From Bacillus norwichensis (lineage in GTDB: Bacteria; Bacillota; Bacilli; Bacillales; Bacillaceae_C): 64,000 nucleotides of DNA. Below the pieces are notes generated by a model. The model ran no database searches. It saw only the letters and a program-made list of their open reading frames with translations, and was not told the DNA's origin. How positions within the stretch are numbered: the first letter of the stretch is position 1; every line of letters begins with the position of its first letter. A program made the translations under genes and the position numbers. The stretch covers positions 1 to 64,000 of the forward strand of contig NZ_JACSPV010000002.1 in assembly GCF_014836955.1 (NCBI RefSeq), read 5' to 3'. This document shows positions 45,386-54,033 of this stretch, piece after piece.

Positions 45386-45736
45386 ATGATGAACAACTTA
45401 TATGACTTTGCGTACGACCTTGAAAAAGCGATGAGAAACAGTGATGAATTCGAGCATTTGAAAGAGATGTATAAATCTGTTGCTAACGACAGTGAAGCGA
45501 ATAGAATGTTTGGCGAGTTCCGTAATGTCCAGATGCAACTTCAGCAAAAGCAAATGGAAGGTCAGGATATTTCGGAGGAAGAGGTAATGCATGCTCAGGA
45601 AATAGCTAACCGAGTGCAGCAAAACGAGAAAGTGACTAAGCTTATGGAAGCAGAGCAGCAAATGAGTATGACCATTTCAGAACTGAACAAAATTATCATG
45701 AAGCCGCTGGATGAATTATACAGCTCTTTGTCATAA
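45386..45736 (+). CDS. yheA: YlbF/YmcA-family protein YheA
   Basis: The 116-residue helical protein matches YheA of the YlbF family (YDFAYDLEKAMRNSDEFEHL, FGEFRNVQMQLQQKQMEGQD). YlbF and YmcA act with YaaT in RNA processing and sporulation control; YheA itself has no assigned role. GAGGAGGG precedes the start. Two adjacent ATG codons are possible starts. It is co-transcribed with yheB and followed by a terminator. Confidence 0.92.
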   Translation: MMNNLYDFAYDLEKAMRNSDEFEHLKEMYKSVANDSEANRMFGEFRNVQMQLQQKQMEGQDISEEEVMHAQEIANRVQQNEKVTKLMEAEQQMSMTISELNKIIMKPLDELYSSLS

Positions 45737-45789
45737 AGGCCCCCTCTTTAAAGTGGTGCTAGTAGTGATTGATGTAAATTTACAAAATG

Positions 45790-45823
45790 GGCATAGTCGT
45801 AAATACTGCGGCTATGCCTTTTT
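45790..45823 (+). terminator. Terminator of yheBA
   Basis: The stem GGCATAGTCG/CGGCTATGCC is followed by TTTTT. Confidence 0.8.
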
Positions 45824-45835
45824 GGTGTTCTTTCT

Positions 45836-46160
45836 AACATCTTGCATTAATCGTCTCATGACGAGTTAGTGTTTTGAGTAGTGCTGCACTGAACGTTAAC
45901 TTCTTATCAGACTCATGCTTACGAAACGTGAACCAGCAAGCCTTGCGACATCTTCAGAAGGAGAAGCACTACTATTATTCACTTTCATCCCGATTGTTTC
46001 AGGTCGACTCGTTTTTCCGTAATCACCACATATTTTTAGAAATGTTTCCATCGATGTTCCTTTTCCATTACGGGTTGTTGCACCAAATAGGATAAACATT
46101 GTTCAAGGCGGGTATCACCTGTTAAAGCGTAGCCAAGACATTTTTGAAAAAATGTCGCTT
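45836..46160 (-). pseudogene. Relic of a phage/plasmid D5-type primase-helicase
   Basis: On the minus strand, successive frames read FFQKCLGYALTGDTRLE, then MFILFGATTRNGKGTSMETF with the Walker A, LKICGDYGKTSRPETIGMK and RLAGSRFVSM, then SDKKLTFSAALLKTL. These are the SF3-helicase segments of phage and plasmid D5-family primases. At least two frameshifts separate them and both ends of the gene are missing. It marks the left border of the accessory island and shows that a prophage or integrative element once lay here. Confidence 0.8.
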
Positions 46161-46177
46161 TTTGATGGTTTAGAAAA

Positions 46178-46196
46178 CCAGTTCAATTTGAACTGG
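46178..46196. promoter_or_regulatory. Palindromic operator candidate upstream of the hsd operon
   Basis: CCAGTTCAA-T-TTGAACTGG has perfect 9-bp arms about 100 bases before the small XRE gene and may be its operator. Confidence 0.5.
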
Positions 46197-46298
46197 CATA
46201 GAACTACTTGATTTCTAATTTAAAGTGATCGTTTCACGTCTTCGTGATATGATGATAGATAGGTAGAAAGAAGTCGTTCTTTATAAGGGGGAAGTGAA

Positions 46299-46499
46299 GT
46301 GGGCGTTCGATATGAAAAATTATTTCACTTATTACATGAACGAAACATGACAACAAGAGAATTGGAAAAGCAAGCGGGATATTCAGGAAATATTACAACA
46401 CGTATGAGAAGAAATGAATATATTTCATTAGAAAGTGTTGAGAAAATATGTTTGACACTAGGCTGTCGTGTAGATGATATTTTAGAGTTTGATAAATAA
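46299..46499 (+). CDS. Small XRE-type regulator of the restriction operon
   Basis: The 66-residue protein is a single HTH domain (HERNMTTRELEKQAGYSG, then SLESVEKICLTLGCRVDDIL). The GTG start follows AAGGGGGAAG. It lies 33 bases before hsdM on the same strand. Small HTH regulators at the head of restriction-modification operons delay restriction until methylation is established; that role is inference here. Confidence 0.85.
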   Translation: MGVRYEKLFHLLHERNMTTRELEKQAGYSGNITTRMRRNEYISLESVEKICLTLGCRVDDILEFDK

Positions 46500-46532
46500 C
46501 AATAAACAAGTATGTGAAGAGAGGGAATTGAA

Positions 46533-48224
46533 GTGAATCGAGAAGAGTTAAATGATTTAAAGAAAAACTTATGGAATGTAGCAGATGAACTACGTGCGAA
46601 TACAGGATTAAAAGCATCCGCTTATTCGACACCTGTATTAGGACTTATCTTTTTAAAATTCGCTGACGCAAAATATGCAGAGTATGAAGAAGAAATAAAT
46701 AAAGAGTTTGAAGCACTTAAAGGTGGAAGACGTGAAAAGAAAATAGAAGAAATCGCAATTGAAAAATGTGGTTTCTATTTACCTGAACATTCACGTTATA
46801 CATATTTACTAAATTTAAGTGAGGAAGAAAATATCGCAACGAAAATCAAAGAAGCAATGGAAGGCATTGAACAATATTCTCCCGAATTCATCGATGTTTT
46901 ACCGAAGGATAGTTATCACGATTTAAGTACAGAGGATAACAATAAAATATTAAATCGATTATTAAGAAACTTCAATGATATTCCAACAGATACTGAACAC
47001 GATATTTTTGGAGAAGTATATGAATATTTCCTAGGAGAATTTGCTTTAGCGGAAGGTCAAGGTGGCGGAGAGTTCTATACACCACGTTCGGTCGTTCGTT
47101 ATATGGTTGAAGTGTTACAACCGACAGAAGGGAAAATATTAGACCCAGCTTGTGGTTCAGGAGGAATGTTCGTACAAACAGCACATTATGCACAAGAACA
47201 TAAACAAAATAATGGTGGAACACCACTTAATTTAAGAGCATATGGTGTAGAACGGACAGGAGAAACGGTAAAACTCGCTAAAATGAACTTGTTTCTAAAC
47301 AATATTCGTGGAGAAATTACAGAAGCAAACTCTTATTATGCTGACCCGTATAATTCGGTTGGTAACTTTGACTATGTATTAGCAAATCCACCATTTAACG
47401 TAGATAACGTAGAGTTAGATTTAGTGAAAGACCAAGAGAGATTTAATACATACGGTGTACCACAAACGAAAGGGAAAAAACCGAAAGTACCAAATGCAAA
47501 CTATTTATGGATTAACCAATTTGCGACTGCTTTAAATAAAAACGGTCGTGCAGCGCTCGTTATGGCAAACTCAGCTTCAGATGCAGGTCATAGTGAGAAG
47601 GAAATTAGAAAAGCGTTAATTGAAGATGGCATCGTATCGCAAATGGTCGCACTACCATCTAACATGTTCAGTACGGTAACATTACCAGCAACATTATGGT
47701 TTTTCGATCGCAATAAGAAAAATGAAATATTATTCATTGATGCACGTAATATTTTCACACAAGTAGATCGTGCATTACGTAAACTTTCAAATGAACAAAT
47801 TAAAAATTTAGCTATCATCAACCGTTTATATGAAGGTGACAGCGATAGTTTCTTTGCATTAATTAAAGAATATGAAGAAGCCCGTGACAATGGAGAAACA
47901 GAGGAAGTTAAAAAGTATTTTCAAAAACAAATTGATTGGTTATTAGAACGCTTTCCAGATGGAAAATATGAAGATGTTATCGGCCTATGTAAAGTTGCAT
48001 CACTTGAAAGCGAAGATGGCATTATAGATCAAGATTATTCCTTAAATCCAGGCAGATATGTTGGAGTTGTTATAGAAGATGACGGGTTGACAGCAGAGCA
48101 ATTTAAAGAAGAATTATTTGGATTGAATGTAGAGTTTAAACAACTAAATGAAGAGGCCAAAGAATTAGAAAAACAGATTGAAGAGAATTTAGATAGTTTG
48201 GTGATTGCGTATGAGAAAGCATAA
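46533..48224 (+). CDS. hsdM: Type I restriction-modification, DNA methyltransferase subunit HsdM
   Basis: The 563-residue N6-adenine methyltransferase has the N-terminal helical HsdM domain (LNDLKKNLWNVADELRANTG), the SAM-binding motif DPACGSGGMFVQ (about residue 203) and the catalytic ANPPFN (about 285). It pairs with HsdS to protect host DNA. The GTG start follows AGAGAGGG. It overlaps hsdS by 14 bases. Confidence 0.97.
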   Translation: MNREELNDLKKNLWNVADELRANTGLKASAYSTPVLGLIFLKFADAKYAEYEEEINKEFEALKGGRREKKIEEIAIEKCGFYLPEHSRYTYLLNLSEEENIATKIKEAMEGIEQYSPEFIDVLPKDSYHDLSTEDNNKILNRLLRNFNDIPTDTEHDIFGEVYEYFLGEFALAEGQGGGEFYTPRSVVRYMVEVLQPTEGKILDPACGSGGMFVQTAHYAQEHKQNNGGTPLNLRAYGVERTGETVKLAKMNLFLNNIRGEITEANSYYADPYNSVGNFDYVLANPPFNVDNVELDLVKDQERFNTYGVPQTKGKKPKVPNANYLWINQFATALNKNGRAALVMANSASDAGHSEKEIRKALIEDGIVSQMVALPSNMFSTVTLPATLWFFDRNKKNEILFIDARNIFTQVDRALRKLSNEQIKNLAIINRLYEGDSDSFFALIKEYEEARDNGETEEVKKYFQKQIDWLLERFPDGKYEDVIGLCKVASLESEDGIIDQDYSLNPGRYVGVVIEDDGLTAEQFKEELFGLNVEFKQLNEEAKELEKQIEENLDSLVIAYEKA

Positions 48225-49389
48225 AATAAAATTTAATAAAGTAAAAATTAAAGATATTTGTTCAATTGGTGATGGAGCACATGCTAGTATTAAAAGAATG
48301 AAGGAAGGAATTCTATATTTAACATCAAAAAACTTTCAAAGTGGAGGGTTGGATTTAACTAATGTAGATTTCATATCAGAACGTGATTATGAAAAATATT
48401 TTTTAAAAAAGTCGAATTCAATTACAAATGTGAAAAAAAACGATGTTGTATTTTCAATAATAGGTTCAATTGGCATGCCATATATCATTGGAGAAAATGA
48501 TGAGTTTGGGTTATCAAGCAGTGTTGCTATATTGAGACCTGATTTAACTAAAGTAAAGTCTGAATACCTTTACTATTGGATATTAAGTGATGTTTTTCAA
48601 GGGAATTTGAGAAATATAAAAAGTGGTGTTGCACAAGGTTTTATTAGCTTGGGTATGATTAATAATCTCCCGGTTATGTTGCCGCCGTTAAAAAACCAAA
48701 ATAATATCACTAATATTTTATCAACCTACGACAAGTTAATCGAAAACAATAATCGTAGAATTCAAATCTTAGAACAAACAGCTGAAGAGTTATATAAAGA
48801 ATGGTTTGTCAGAATGAGATTTCCTGGTTATGCAAAGACAAAGTTTGAAAAAGGTATACCAGAAGGTTGGGAAGTTGAAAGAATAGGCAATATGGCTAGT
48901 TTTAAAAAAGGAAAAAACTTGAGAATTACAGATGCGATAGCAGGTGGAATTCCGGTTATAGCAGGTGGAATTGAACCCTCATGTTATCATAATGAATCTA
49001 ATACAAAAGCTCCGGTGATTACAGTAAGTGCTTCGGGTGCAAATGCTGGTTATACTCGACTTAATCATATTGATGTTTGGGCATCTGATTGTTCATATAT
49101 TGATATAGAAGATACTGATTTAATATATTATTTATACTTGCTCCTAAAAGTATCCAATAAAGAAATATTAAATTTACAGTTAGGATCAGCACAACCACAT
49201 GTCTATGCAAGAGATCTTAATAATTTTAAGTTTTTAAAACCAACTGAAAATCTAATGATAGAAATTAATAACCTTGCAAAAAAGATTTTCAATCAAATTA
49301 GATATTTAATGCAACAAAATCATAACCTAATCAAACAACGTGACCTACTACTCCCTCGTCTTATGAACGGAACAATTACAGTGAAGTAA
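48211..49389 (+). CDS. hsdS: Type I restriction-modification, specificity subunit HsdS
   Basis: The 392-residue subunit has two target-recognition domains separated by a conserved helical spacer (NNRRIQILEQTAEELYKEWF) and a second conserved segment at the C-terminus (QNHNLIKQRDLLLPRLMNGT). The two halves define the two halves of a bipartite recognition site; the sequence recognised cannot be read. The ATG at 48211 overlaps the hsdM end. Codon use is AT-richer than in hsdM, which is common because these domains are swapped by recombination. Confidence 0.93.
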   Translation: MRKHKIKFNKVKIKDICSIGDGAHASIKRMKEGILYLTSKNFQSGGLDLTNVDFISERDYEKYFLKKSNSITNVKKNDVVFSIIGSIGMPYIIGENDEFGLSSSVAILRPDLTKVKSEYLYYWILSDVFQGNLRNIKSGVAQGFISLGMINNLPVMLPPLKNQNNITNILSTYDKLIENNNRRIQILEQTAEELYKEWFVRMRFPGYAKTKFEKGIPEGWEVERIGNMASFKKGKNLRITDAIAGGIPVIAGGIEPSCYHNESNTKAPVITVSASGANAGYTRLNHIDVWASDCSYIDIEDTDLIYYLYLLLKVSNKEILNLQLGSAQPHVYARDLNNFKFLKPTENLMIEINNLAKKIFNQIRYLMQQNHNLIKQRDLLLPRLMNGTITVK

Positions 49390-49400
49390 GGAGGAATATC

Positions 49401-52400
49401 GTGAAGAAAATCATTACAGAAGATATGATTGAACAGGCGTGTATTAACGTATTATCAAAAGATGACTACTATTACTTCATTAATGCAAATATGAGTGCAG
49501 AGCGAGTGTTTTCATCTTTGAATATTTTAGAAACGGAATCTGATGGAACTGGACGTGCTTCTGTTCAAGAAGTGATTTTACCTGAAGTATTTTTTAAAAG
49601 TTTACATCGATTAAATCCACATATTCCGGATCATCTTTTACAAGATATTGTGAAAGATTTTAGAGTGCCTTTTACAGATAAAGAATTAGCTACGGAAAAT
49701 TATGACCGCTATAAACAAATTAAAAACGGCATACCTGTCCAATTTGACAAAGGTGGTAAGAAACAATACGAAACAGTTCGTATTCTTGATTTTAACGAAG
49801 AAAACAAGAATACATATACGGTTGTGTCACAAATGTGGATTAAAGGAGATACGCAGTATCGCAGACCTGATTTATTGTTATTCGTTAACGGATTGCCCCT
49901 CGTCTTTATTGAACTGAAAAATTCAGATGTTACGTTAAAAACAGCGTACGATAAAAACTTGCTAGATTACATTCATGATATTCCTCAATTGTTTTATTTT
50001 AACCAAATCTGTGTCCTATCTAATGCAACGGAAACAAGAATTGGTAGTTTCACCGCAAATTATAGCCACTTCTTTGAATGGCTTCGTGCGAGTGAAAAAG
50101 ATCAGGTTAATAGAAAGCAAGTATATGAAAGGGCTACGAGTATCGAGTATCTATTAAATGATTTATTAAGCCATGAGAAACTACTCGATTATATTGAAAA
50201 CTTTGTTCTATTTGAAAACAAGCGGATTAAAATCTTAGCAAAGAACCATCAGTTTTTAGGAGTTAATAATGCGATTGAATCATTTAAAAAAAGAACTGAA
50301 CTAGATGGAAAGCTCGGTGTGTTTTGGCACACACAAGGTAGTGGAAAATCTTATTCGATGGCCATGTATGTGAATAAAATCAATCGTAAAATAAAAGGGA
50401 ATTTCACATTTCTTTTAGTAACGGATAGACAAGATCTAGACAATCAATTATACAAAAACTTCCTTCGTACAGAGATAATTACAGAAGAAGAATCCGCACA
50501 ACCCAAAAATGGGGCTGCGTTAAGGAAGGATTTACAAACAAATAAACCATTTTTGTTTACGTTAATTCAAAAATTTCGCTATGACAAAGGAAAAAAGTTC
50601 CCGATTTTATCTGAGCGTGATGATATTGTCGTCATTGTTGATGAAGCGCATAGAACGCAATATAAAACACTAGCCGAAAATATGCGCACAGGTTTACCAA
50701 ATGCCCAATATATTGCTTTTACAGGTACACCACTACTTGGTTCTAAAAGGTTGACGAATCAATGGTTTGGAGATTATGTGAGTGAATATAATTTCGCTCA
50801 ATCAATCGAAGATGGGTCTACTGTTCCACTCTATTATTCAAGAAGAGTGCCCGAAGTCTGGTTAACGAATGACTTTTTAGATGATGACTATGTTGAAATT
50901 ATTGAAAATGAAAATCTGACAGCCGAAGAAGAAGAACGACTATCAAACTATTATTCTAAAACAAATGAAGTTTTAAAACGGGATGAACGTCTAAATATAG
51001 TTGCAAGAGATATTGTTGAACATTTCCCCAATCGTGGGTATTTAGGAAAAGCAATGGTTATTTCAGTTGATAAGTTCACGACTGTTCGAATGTATGACAA
51101 AGTCCAATATTACTGGGATCAGAAGTTAAAAGAACTAATTAAAGAACGTTCTTATACATCATCTAAAGAAGAACGAGATCGTCTTACGAAGCAGATTAAA
51201 TATATGCAACAAGTAGAAATGGCAGTTGTAGTGAGTGAAGATGGGCAAGATGATGAACGATTTGAAAAAGAAGGACTTGATTTCAAGAAACATAAACAAC
51301 GAATGAATGAGATTGATGAGAATGGTCACGATATTGAAGATAGCTTTAAAGACCCAAATCATCCATTACAGTTAGTGTTCGTTTGTGCGATGTGGCTAAC
51401 TGGATTTGATGCACCAAGTGTGTCAACTATCTATTTAGATAAACCAATGAAAAGTCATACATTGATGCAAACAATCGCAAGAATTAATAGAGTATTCCCA
51501 GGAAAGCGTTCTGGTCTTATTGTCGACTATTTAAACTTGTTTAAACATATGAAACAAGCCCTTGGAGATTACGCCAATCCAAGTAATGATGACGAGATGC
51601 CAGTGAAAAATATTGAAGAACAAATTAAATTACTAGAAAATGTTATTGAAGCAACAAAAGACTTTTGTAATGGTTTAGATATTAATTTAGACGCAATTTT
51701 GCAGAAAAATGAAACATTTGAACATATTGAGTTGTTTCAACAATATTTAAATATTATTCTTGATAAAGATGGATCTCTTGATGAATTTAAAATACATACC
51801 AATCTATGTAACAATATTTATGAAGCGTGTAAGCCAGAAGTATTCGAATTTAATTGGAAAAATGATTACTTACCAATTATTCTTTATCTAGCGGATATGA
51901 TTAAAGCTTCTGTACGGGATGAGAATATTGAAAATGCGAAACTAGCACTTGCTAGAACTTTAGATTTAAGTGTTCAGTCAAGTTATGTGAAAGAGGATGC
52001 TGGTGAAAATAAATACGAAATAACAACAATGAAAACCTTAAATTTATCAGAAATTAACACAGATGATATAAGAAAAACGATTCAAGAGTCACCGTACAAA
52101 AGCATCGATATTCAGGAATTAAAACTCTTTATTGAAAGTAAACTTGAAATGCTATTAGAAGAAAATAAAACTCGTACAAGCTTTGTCGAGCGGTATAAAG
52201 AAATTATTAATCAATATAACGCTGGAAATTCCACGAATGAAGATTATTACGAGGATCTTGTTGATTTTGTTGATAATTTGAAAAAAGAAGATGAGCGTCA
52301 TGTACGAGAAGGATTGACAGAGAAGGAACTTGAAATATACGATCTTCTCAAAAAAGATAAGTTAACGAAAAAAGAAGAAGAAAAAGTAAAATTATCAGCC

Positions 52401-52619
52401 AAAAAGTTATATGAGTCTATTCAAAGTGAGCAAAGTAAAACGAATGTTATTGATTGGTATAAGGATGAACAACCTCGTCAAGCAGTTAAATTTGAGATAG
52501 AGAGTATCTTGGATGAAAATTTACCAGATAGCTATGATAAAGATATATTTAACGTCAAAACAGAAATCATCATGACTCATCTTATGGAAGAAGCAATGAT
52601 GGAGAACATTGCTCAATAA
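49401..52619 (+). CDS. hsdR: Type I restriction-modification, endonuclease/translocase HsdR
   Basis: The 1072-residue subunit translocates and cuts unmodified DNA. The N-terminal nuclease has RRPDLLLFVNGLPLVFIELK (PD-(D/E)xK). The SF2 motor has Walker A HTQGSGKS, DEAHR in VVIVDEAHRTQY, AFTGTPL and the helicase motif QTIARINRVFPGKRSGLIVD. A helical C-terminal domain follows. AAGGAGGAA precedes the GTG start, 11 bases after hsdS. The gene appears intact, so the system is probably active. Confidence 0.97.
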   Translation: MKKIITEDMIEQACINVLSKDDYYYFINANMSAERVFSSLNILETESDGTGRASVQEVILPEVFFKSLHRLNPHIPDHLLQDIVKDFRVPFTDKELATENYDRYKQIKNGIPVQFDKGGKKQYETVRILDFNEENKNTYTVVSQMWIKGDTQYRRPDLLLFVNGLPLVFIELKNSDVTLKTAYDKNLLDYIHDIPQLFYFNQICVLSNATETRIGSFTANYSHFFEWLRASEKDQVNRKQVYERATSIEYLLNDLLSHEKLLDYIENFVLFENKRIKILAKNHQFLGVNNAIESFKKRTELDGKLGVFWHTQGSGKSYSMAMYVNKINRKIKGNFTFLLVTDRQDLDNQLYKNFLRTEIITEEESAQPKNGAALRKDLQTNKPFLFTLIQKFRYDKGKKFPILSERDDIVVIVDEAHRTQYKTLAENMRTGLPNAQYIAFTGTPLLGSKRLTNQWFGDYVSEYNFAQSIEDGSTVPLYYSRRVPEVWLTNDFLDDDYVEIIENENLTAEEEERLSNYYSKTNEVLKRDERLNIVARDIVEHFPNRGYLGKAMVISVDKFTTVRMYDKVQYYWDQKLKELIKERSYTSSKEERDRLTKQIKYMQQVEMAVVVSEDGQDDERFEKEGLDFKKHKQRMNEIDENGHDIEDSFKDPNHPLQLVFVCAMWLTGFDAPSVSTIYLDKPMKSHTLMQTIARINRVFPGKRSGLIVDYLNLFKHMKQALGDYANPSNDDEMPVKNIEEQIKLLENVIEATKDFCNGLDINLDAILQKNETFEHIELFQQYLNIILDKDGSLDEFKIHTNLCNNIYEACKPEVFEFNWKNDYLPIILYLADMIKASVRDENIENAKLALARTLDLSVQSSYVKEDAGENKYEITTMKTLNLSEINTDDIRKTIQESPYKSIDIQELKLFIESKLEMLLEENKTRTSFVERYKEIINQYNAGNSTNEDYYEDLVDFVDNLKKEDERHVREGLTEKELEIYDLLKKDKLTKKEEEKVKLSAKKLYESIQSEQSKTNVIDWYKDEQPRQAVKFEIESILDENLPDSYDKDIFNVKTEIIMTHLMEEAMMENIAQ

Positions 52620-52705
52620 TAATAGAATACACCCTAATTAGGGTCAACTGAATAACTAAAAAATGTTGTGTCAACAAGAAATTCCTCTCTTTTTGTCGAG
52701 ATAAT

Positions 52706-53765
52706 ATGCAAGGATATCATCGGAATACCATAAAAAACCTTGCACCTGGAGGGGGAGCCATGTACGAACACAATGCTGGTCAGCTTATTATGCCGGATGA
52801 ATTTTTTCTGCCGTTTGACGGCCGGTTGAACCCGGATAACCGCTGGATGATCCTGGCTGGCCTCGTCCCTTGGTCGAAAGCGGAAAAAGAATATATCAAG
52901 TCTTTGGGTGACGAGACACAGGGAAGCAAAGCGCTTCCTGTCCGGCTGACATTGCCTATCCGACCGTCTCCGCTTGCTGAATGAGGAGCGCGAAAAGCTG
53001 GAAGGGATGATCGACACCCTTCATGCGCCTTTTCGTGGACAGCAGCTCAAGCCGCGCACTTACTGAGGGAAAGCCCGGAAGGCTTATTTGTCCGTGGCCA
53101 AGCAGAGGAATCCGAGGAAGAAGACCATCCGCGAAGCTGTGCTGTCCATGTACGAAGACAGGCGCCACAGCACGGAGCACCGGATTGTCAGTATCGGGCA
53201 GCCGCATGTCCGTCCGATCGGCGCGGCAAGTCGAATGCCCGCGTGGAGTTTGGTGCCAAGCTCTCGGTGAGCGTAGTGGACGGCTTCTCCTTTTTGGATA
53301 TCCTTCGGTGGGGCTCCTACCACGAAGGGTCCTTTCTTAAAGATTCAGTGGCGGCTTACCGCAGGCGCTTTGGCGTTTATCCGGAAGCCGTCCTGGCGGA
53401 CCAGATTTACCGGACGCGCGAGAACCGCCAATACTGCAAGGGACTGGGCATCCGGCTGAGCGGACCCAAATTGGGCCGCCCATCCAAGGGAACAGGAAAA
53501 CAGAGTCCAAAAACAAATTGAATATCGGAATGCCGTGGAACAGAATGCCATCGAGGGGAAATTCGGAGAGGGCAAGCGTGCGTATGGGCTTGGCCTTATT
53601 CAGGCACGTCTCCCACAGACAAGCGAAACCGCCATCGCCCTCTAGTTTCTCGTCATGAACCTTGAAAAGATCCCTCGGGTAGCCGTCATTGCATGTGTAA
53701 ATAAGCTCTTACACTGGGTATATGCACTACTAAAAAGCAAAACGACTTTCAAAGACATGGCCTAA
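52706..53765 (+). pseudogene. Decayed IS5/IS1182-like transposase
   Basis: Pieces of one transposase lie in different frames: MYEHNAGQLIMPDEFFLPFD (from 52760), then RNPRKKTIREAVL, EFGAKLSVSVVDGFSFLDIL, VLADQIYRTRENRQYCKGLG and IRLSGPKLGRPSKG. Several frameshifts make it inactive. Its GC content is higher than the flanking hsdR and ATPase genes, indicating separate origin. I recognise the family as IS5/IS1182-like but not the exact element; ends were not resolved. Confidence 0.75.
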
Positions 53766-53788
53766 CCAATATATCTAGCCATAAAATA

Positions 53789-53825
53789 AAAAACCTTCCA
53801 AAAGCATGAAACGGAAGGCTTTTTG
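53789..53825 (+). terminator. Terminator after the IS relic
   Basis: The stem CCTTCC/GGAAGG is followed by CTTTTTG. Confidence 0.75.
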
Positions 53826-54033
53826 TAATGAGCATTTTTAGTAAAGCACGAACATTTATGGATTTTTAATAAAAGATATTGACAACTATTAGCTGGTTTT
53901 GTTTAGCAATTTATTCTTTTTTTGTAATCTTTTTAGCTTTTGAAGGATAAGATTCCATTATAGTTTGGAATCCATAAACTATTTAAAAGGCTAAATATAT
54001 ATGTTACCTTGAATACTATCGATACTTTATTGG

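Noticed and set aside
46131-46163. Perfect hairpin GACATTTTT/AAAAATGTC followed by T run
   Set aside because: It lies within the readable primase relic on the other strand, so it may be a coincidence of coding sequence; not listed as a terminator.
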